Below, in pieces: positions 1 through 6,310 of a stretch of DNA of 6,310 bases (position 1 is its first letter; each line of letters opens with the position of its first letter). The notes beneath the pieces were generated by a model. That model was not told the DNA's origin. It ran no database searches and was given only the letters and a program-made list of their open reading frames with translations. Made by a program: the position numbers and the translations under genes. Source of the DNA: Gammaproteobacteria bacterium (GTDB taxonomy: Bacteria > Pseudomonadota > Gammaproteobacteria > Pseudomonadales > Pseudohongiellaceae); contig DMJN01000004.1 in assembly GCA_003451715.1 (NCBI GenBank), positions 1-6,310 of the forward strand. The letters are read 5' to 3'.

Positions 1-786
1 GAACCGGTAAATGGTGGCAGGCTGTCCTCCGGGATGAAGCTGCGCCCCTGGACGGAGCAGCAACGGCTGACTGCTGAGAAGGGAACCCTGGGGCTCTACC
101 TGTCGGGGCATCCCATTCACGAGTACCTGGGGGAACTTAAGCACATTACCAACGGCAGGCTGGCTAATCTACGACCGGAACGGGGCACGCAGCGCGTCGC
201 CGGCCTGTTGCATGATTTTCGCACCATGAAGAACAAGGCCGGCGATAGCATGGCATTCCTGATGCTCGATGACAGCAGTGGCCGCTTCGAGGTTTCGCTG
301 TTTGCCAAGGAATACGAAAAATACCGGGACCTCATCCAGAAGGATCAGATTCTGCTGGTGGAATGCACCGTCAGTATGGATGACAACAGCGGCGGCATGA
401 AGGGACGCGCCAAACAGATCATGACCCTGGCTGCAGCCCGCAAGCGTTTTGCCCAGCGACTGGCCCTGAGCCTGAACCAGACGGCATTGCCGGTGGATTT
501 CTGTGAACATCTGGCGAATATACTGGCGCCCTATCGCAGAATAGAGGGCGCGGCAGAAAAGCTGCACTTGAACGCCTCTAGAACCCATGACGAGGCCAGT
601 AATAGCGGTAAGCCGACGACGGAAACCCAGGGCTGCCGGGTTGTTATCAATTACGAACGCTCCGATTCCAGGGGGTGTATAATGCTGGGTCAGGATTGGT
701 GCGTATCACCTGCCGATGATCTTATTCAAAGACTACGGATGGAATACGGTAAAGATAAGGTCGCGCTGGACTATCATGGAAAATAG
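1..786 (+). CDS. dnaE: DNA polymerase III subunit alpha, C-terminal part (5' end outside window)
   Basis: This is the 3' end of the gene for the replicative polymerase's catalytic subunit. The frame is open from base 1 and ends at TAG 784-786, giving about 261 residues of a protein that is normally near 1160 long, so the PHP, palm and fingers domains lie upstream of the window. What is visible is the linker with the family motif LGLYLSGHPI (about 85-120), an OB fold (about 193-423, with FLMLDDSSGRFEV and the SGGMKGRA strand), a helical stretch (AARKRFAQRLALSL), and the C-terminal region thought to contact tau (WCVSPADDLIQRLR). These align well with E. coli DnaE as remembered. Compared with E. 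coli, about 29 extra hydrophilic residues sit at 538-639, between LAPYR and VVINYER. The ATG at 34 is internal, not the gene start. accA follows after 64 bases, the usual neighbour in gammaproteobacteria. Confidence 0.97.
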   Translation, partial: EPVNGGRLSSGMKLRPWTEQQRLTAEKGTLGLYLSGHPIHEYLGELKHITNGRLANLRPERGTQRVAGLLHDFRTMKNKAGDSMAFLMLDDSSGRFEVSLFAKEYEKYRDLIQKDQILLVECTVSMDDNSGGMKGRAKQIMTLAAARKRFAQRLALSLNQTALPVDFCEHLANILAPYRRIEGAAEKLHLNASRTHDEASNSGKPTTETQGCRVVINYERSDSRGCIMLGQDWCVSPADDLIQRLRMEYGKDKVALDYHGK

Positions 787-850
787 AATTTTCCTCAGCT
801 ACTCCAGCGCTACCAGGACGATATAAACCGCTAACAGAGCCTTTGTATTA

Positions 851-1807
851 ATGGATCCGAACTACCTCGAATTTGAACAACCCATTGCAGAGTTGGAAGC
901 CAAGATCAGCGAGCTGAGACTGGTGGGCTCGGACAATGAGTTGAATATCAGCGAAGAAATCCAGAATCTCAAGGACAAGAGCACCATGCTCACCGAGAAG
1001 ATCTACTCGAATCTGACGTCCTGGCAGATCTCCCAGGTGGCACGACACCCACTGCGGCCCTATACTCTGGATTATATCGAGTACCTCTTTACCGACTTCG
1101 ATGAGTTGCATGGCGATCGGCTGTATGCCGATGACCAGGCAATTATTGGTGGGCTGGCAAGGCTGGAAGACCAGCCGGTGATGTTGATCGGCCACCAGAA
1201 GGGCAGGGGCACCAAGGAGAAAGTGCGGCATAACTTTGGCATGCCGCGCCCGGAAGGCTACCGAAAAGCACGCCGACTGATACAGCTGGCCGAGCAATAC
1301 CGGATTCCCGTATTAAGTTTTATAGATACACCTGGCGCCTATCCGGGAATGGATTCTGAAGAGCGAGGCATTAACGAGGCGATCGCTGAAAACATGGCGA
1401 TGATGTCCCGCATTCGTACCCCGTTGATTGCCACCGTAACCGGTGAGGCAAACTCCGGAGGTGCCATTGCCATTGGTGTGGCCGACCAACTCAATATGCT
1501 GCAATACTCCACCTACACGGTGATTACTCCCGAGGGCTGCGCCACCATTCTCTGGAAGTCATCCAAACATGCGGCCGCCGCCGCCGAAGCGATGGGAGTG
1601 ACCTCGGAACGGCTGCAGGAACTCGGCATCGTCGACGAGACCATAGCCGAGCCACTGGGCGGCGCCCACCGTGACGTTGCAGGCACCGCCACCAGTATCA
1701 AGGTCGCGCTGGTTGAACAAGTCAATCGTCTGATGGCGATGGATATCGACGAACTGGTACAGCGCCGCTACGAGCGTCTGATGAGTTACGGAATCAGCAG
1801 CCAATAG
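851..1807 (+). CDS. accA: Acetyl-CoA carboxylase carboxyltransferase subunit alpha
   Basis: AccA pairs with AccD to form the cytoplasmic carboxyltransferase that moves the carboxyl group from carboxybiotin on AccB to acetyl-CoA, making malonyl-CoA for fatty acid synthesis. The product has 318 residues, against 319 in E. coli. The N-terminal helix reads [12 protein letters not shown] (8-19). The crotonase-like core contains [12 protein letters not shown] (64-75), GHQKGR (114-119), [13 protein letters not shown] (128-140), [10 protein letters not shown] (157-166) and [10 protein letters not shown] (227-236), and the end is [10 protein letters not shown] (305-314). The start is fixed by alignment to the E. 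coli N-terminus and by an in-frame stop at 824-826; the Shine-Dalgarno is weak. Two normally conserved stretches deviate: GINEAIA (173-179) where GQSEAIA is usual, and GEANSGG (198-204) where GEGGSGG is usual. The last two glycines, which supply oxyanion-hole amides, are kept. Position and full length argue that this is the housekeeping copy. Confidence 0.98.
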   Translation: MDPNYLEFEQPIAELEAKISELRLVGSDNELNISEEIQNLKDKSTMLTEKIYSNLTSWQISQVARHPLRPYTLDYIEYLFTDFDELHGDRLYADDQAIIGGLARLEDQPVMLIGHQKGRGTKEKVRHNFGMPRPEGYRKARRLIQLAEQYRIPVLSFIDTPGAYPGMDSEERGINEAIAENMAMMSRIRTPLIATVTGEANSGGAIAIGVADQLNMLQYSTYTVITPEGCATILWKSSKHAAAAAEAMGVTSERLQELGIVDETIAEPLGGAHRDVAGTATSIKVALVEQVNRLMAMDIDELVQRRYERLMSYGISSQ

Positions 1808-1859
1808 CCTGGCCTGGCAGAAGTAGCGGTGAGTGCCACAAGCTTCTATAAACCAAACC

Positions 1860-3224
1860 ATGAAATTTGACCCTGACAATCTGGCCACGGCTCTGCAATC
1901 GATGCCGCCCTGCAATTCGGTGCTGCTGGGGCTCAGCGGTGGCGTCGATTCCATCGCCTTACTCCATGCCTTGCAATCCTTGCGAGTGGATTCTCGGGTG
2001 TCATTCGCGCTACGGGCTATACACGTTCATCATGGTTTGCAGGTGGAGGCGGATGGCTGGCAAGCATTCTGTGAAGCCTTTTGTGATGCGCATCAGATTC
2101 CACTGGAAGTTGCTTTAGTACATGTGGAGATTGGTGAACCAGGCAATAACGCCGGCCTAGAAAACGCGGCACGCAATGCCCGTTACCAGGCATTCGAGAC
2201 CAGCATGCAGGAAGGGGAGGCTCTGTTGCTGGCTCATCATCTGGATGACCAACTGGAGACATTCCTGTTGCGGTTGATGCGCGGTGCCGGGACGCGAGGC
2301 CTGTCCGCAATGCCCCATTATCGCCTGTTAGGGAAAAGTTTCCTGTTTCGTCCCTTATTAGAGTTTTCCAGAGAGAGCATCGAGGCCTACGCGGGAGAGC
2401 AGGATCTTCAGTGGGTCGAAGACACCTCCAACGCAGATACCCATTTCGATAGAAACTACTGCCGACATGAACTCATGCCTCGTATACAGCAGCGCTGGCC
2501 GGATTATCGGGACAGCTGGAGCAAATCGCTGACCTTGATTACTGAGGCGGAGGGCTTGCTGAGCGAGCTGGCGGAGATTGACCTGCAGTGCGTCGTCAGC
2601 GAGCGTGCCGACCGTTGCGATGCTATCGATGTAGAACGCCTTACCCAGCTATCGGAAATACGGCAGCGTAATGTGCTGCGCTTCTGGCTGGCGGGCCTGG
2701 GGCTTACTGAAATAGGCTGGAACCGCCTGCAACAACTCAGCAGGGAAATTATCACCGCCAGAGGGGACAGCCAGGCGATGCTTAGCCTCGATGGCTTTCG
2801 CCTGCAGCGCTTCAAGAACGATCTGTGCGCCATTCGGGATCTGCCCGCTCCCCAGCATGACCAGCGAGTGGAATGGCAGACCGATAAAGATCCGAGTCTG
2901 CAGCTCCCCGACAACGGCAGATTGCTGGCCGCATCCCAGCTCGGAGGAGGCCTGCGTGCGGAAATGGGAGACTCTCTTCAAGTCAGATACCGGCACGGCG
3001 GCGAGACCTGCCAGATGCTGGGGAGACCCACCAAGTCTCTGAAGAAACTATTGCAGGAACATGAGGTGGCACCCTGGCTACGGGACCGCATTCCCTTGAT
3101 CTATGCCGGCGATGAGTTGGTGTGCATTCCCGGCATAGGTGTCGCCGCTTGCCAGGCGGCACACGCCGATGAGCCCGGATTAACGATCAGCTGGGAGAGT
3201 CCACAATTCCCTATCGCCCCATAA
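1860..3224 (+). CDS. tilS: tRNA(Ile)-lysidine synthetase
   Basis: TilS uses ATP and lysine to convert C34 of the CAU-anticodon tRNA(Ile) to lysidine, so that the tRNA reads AUA and is charged with isoleucine; it is normally essential. The product is 454 residues, slightly longer than the 432 of E. coli. Visible are the PP-loop SGGVDS (26-31), HVHHGL (55-60), GLENAARNARY (99-109), AHHLDDQLET (125-134), EDTSNAD (187-193) and RNYCRHELMP (198-207), then a less conserved middle domain. The TilS C-terminal domain has RYRHGGE (376-382), SLKKLLQE (393-400) and PWLRDRIPLIY (405-415). All key motifs are present. I chose ATG 1860, which places the PP-loop at the usual depth. An in-frame GTG at 1833 would add nine residues and has a weak AGAAG (1819-1823) upstream, whereas ATG 1860 has no clear Shine-Dalgarno. 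The gap from accA is 52 bases with no terminator, so cotranscription with accA is likely. Confidence 0.95.
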   Translation: MKFDPDNLATALQSMPPCNSVLLGLSGGVDSIALLHALQSLRVDSRVSFALRAIHVHHGLQVEADGWQAFCEAFCDAHQIPLEVALVHVEIGEPGNNAGLENAARNARYQAFETSMQEGEALLLAHHLDDQLETFLLRLMRGAGTRGLSAMPHYRLLGKSFLFRPLLEFSRESIEAYAGEQDLQWVEDTSNADTHFDRNYCRHELMPRIQQRWPDYRDSWSKSLTLITEAEGLLSELAEIDLQCVVSERADRCDAIDVERLTQLSEIRQRNVLRFWLAGLGLTEIGWNRLQQLSREIITARGDSQAMLSLDGFRLQRFKNDLCAIRDLPAPQHDQRVEWQTDKDPSLQLPDNGRLLAASQLGGGLRAEMGDSLQVRYRHGGETCQMLGRPTKSLKKLLQEHEVAPWLRDRIPLIYAGDELVCIPGIGVAACQAAHADEPGLTISWESPQFPIAP

Positions 3225-3244
3225 GAACTAATTGCGATCGCTGA

Positions 3245-5062
<1,818 letters not shown>

Positions 5063-5092
5063 ACCCCCTATCCACAAGATTGTCTACCTATC

Positions 5093-5938
5093 ATGAGCAG
5101 TGATCAGATCGATGTCGCCGGCGTCAGCCTGGCCAATGACCGTCCCTTCGTCCTATTGGGCGGTCTGAATGTGTTGGAGAGTCGGGATCTGGCGATGCAG
5201 GTTGCCGAACACTTCAATAGTGTCACCGACCGTCTCCATATCCCATTCGTCTTCAAGGCCTCTTTCGACAAGGCCAACCGTTCCTCGCTGGATTCCTTCC
5301 GGGGTCCGGGTCTGGATGAGGGTCTCGAATGGCTGAGCGAGATTAAATCCAGCCTGGAATTACCGATTATCACCGATGTTCATGAGGTAGATCAGGTAGC
5401 CGCTGTCAGCGAAGTCGCCGACATCCTGCAACTGCCTGCCTTCCTGTCGCGTCAGACCGACCTGATCCTCGCCATGGCCCGGACCGGCGCCGTCATCAAT
5501 ATCAAGAAAGCCCAGTTTCTGGCACCCCAGGAAATGGAGCATATCCTCAACAAGTTCCGCAGTGCCGGAAGCGAGCGCCTCATGCTCTGTGAGCGTGGCA
5601 GCAGCTTTGGCTATAACAACCTGGTGGTAGACATGCTGGGTTTTTCCGTGATGAAGCAGTTTGGCTGTCCGCTGATCTTCGATGTGACCCATTCGCTGCA
5701 GAAACCCGGTGGTCTGGCCGCCAGTGCCGATGGGCGCCGCGGCGATGTGACCGCCCTCGCCAGGGCGGGCCTGAGTCAGGGTCTTGCCGGGCTGTTTCTG
5801 GAAGCCCACCCCCATCCCGACCAGGCGCTGTGTGACGGACCTTGCGCGTTGCCCCTGGACAGTCTGCAGGCATTCCTGGAGCAGATGAAGGCCATGGACG
5901 AACTGACCAAATCGCTGCCACCCATCGACACTACTTGA
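5093..5938 (+). CDS. kdsA: 3-deoxy-8-phosphooctulonate synthase (KDO-8-phosphate synthase)
   Basis: KdsA condenses PEP with arabinose 5-phosphate to form KDO-8-phosphate, precursor of the KDO that joins lipid A to the LPS core. The product is 281 residues (E. coli 284) and covers the whole TIM barrel: [16 protein letters not shown] (19-34), [12 protein letters not shown] (54-65), GPGLDEGL (71-78), ITDVHE (93-98), [12 protein letters not shown] (113-124), NIKKAQF (136-142), [11 protein letters not shown] (166-176), [12 protein letters not shown] (196-207) and EAHPHPD (237-243). Residue 26 is Asn in the GGLN motif, where the metal-dependent class has Cys, so this is predicted to be the metal-independent type. 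The substrate-binding residues Lys55, Lys60, Arg63, Lys138 and Arg168 match E. coli positions. ATG 5093 reproduces the E. coli N-terminal length, although no strong Shine-Dalgarno precedes it. The 30-base gap suggests cotranscription with pyrG, whose product CTP is used to activate KDO. Confidence 0.98.
   Translation: MSSDQIDVAGVSLANDRPFVLLGGLNVLESRDLAMQVAEHFNSVTDRLHIPFVFKASFDKANRSSLDSFRGPGLDEGLEWLSEIKSSLELPIITDVHEVDQVAAVSEVADILQLPAFLSRQTDLILAMARTGAVINIKKAQFLAPQEMEHILNKFRSAGSERLMLCERGSSFGYNNLVVDMLGFSVMKQFGCPLIFDVTHSLQKPGGLAASADGRRGDVTALARAGLSQGLAGLFLEAHPHPDQALCDGPCALPLDSLQAFLEQMKAMDELTKSLPPIDTT

Positions 5939-6310
<372 letters not shown>

Noticed and set aside
821..827. ATATAAA before accA as a possible -10 element
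   Set aside because: No convincing -35 sequence lies 15-19 bases upstream, and the spacer is short; too weak to list.
848..1297. Minus-strand open frame of 149 codons opposite accA
   Set aside because: It is fully covered by the well-supported accA gene and has no family motif; treated as a shadow.
1571..1590. GCC/GCG run encoding five alanines in AccA (241-245)
   Set aside because: It is a short Ala-rich helix segment at a place where relatives are also Ala-rich, not a meaningful repeat.
1815..1847. Small inverted repeats (TGGCA/TGCCA, AGAAG/CTTCT) between accA and tilS
   Set aside because: The stems are five base pairs with long loops and no following T run, so they make no credible terminator or regulatory hairpin.
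5507..5515. Ala140 in KdsA (KKAQF) where E. coli has Pro
   Set aside because: The flanking catalytic lysine is kept and I believe Ala occurs at this place in other gammaproteobacterial KdsA proteins, so it is not a notable change.

Overview
The window looks like an ordinary chromosomal core region of a Gram-negative gammaproteobacterium outside the enteric group. Six plus-strand genes lie end to end: dnaE (3' end only), accA, tilS, pyrG, kdsA and eno (5' end only). All were identified by reading the protein sequences and comparing them with remembered family motifs; no database search was run. From general knowledge, this order is typical of Pseudomonas-like gammaproteobacteria, whereas in E. 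coli pyrG-eno sits apart from dnaE-accA. KdsA implies an outer membrane with LPS. No genus can be assigned.

Layout: 1-786 holds the last ~260 codons of the DNA polymerase III alpha subunit (OB fold and C-terminal tau-binding region). 851-1807 is the carboxyltransferase alpha subunit of acetyl-CoA carboxylase. 1860-3224 is tRNA(Ile)-lysidine synthetase. 3344-5062 is CTP synthase. 5093-5938 is KDO-8-phosphate synthase. 6006-6310 is the first 101 codons of enolase. The gaps are 64, 52, 119, 30 and 67 bases. Only the gap before pyrG contains a passable sigma70-like promoter, and the gap before eno is conspicuously AT-rich with a good Shine-Dalgarno. I see no convincing rho-independent terminator, no RNA gene, no mobile element, no CRISPR array and no minus-strand gene.

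The genes supply replication (dnaE), fatty acid synthesis (accA), decoding of AUA codons (tilS), CTP (pyrG), the LPS sugar KDO (kdsA) and glycolytic PEP (eno). The last three connect chemically: enolase makes the PEP that KdsA consumes, and PyrG makes the CTP with which KDO is later activated.

I did not find a previously undescribed system here. The points most worth checking are inside known genes: a non-standard pair of residues in the AccA oxyanion-loop motif, a ~29-residue hydrophilic insertion near the DnaE C-terminus, and a ~29-residue polar tail on PyrG.
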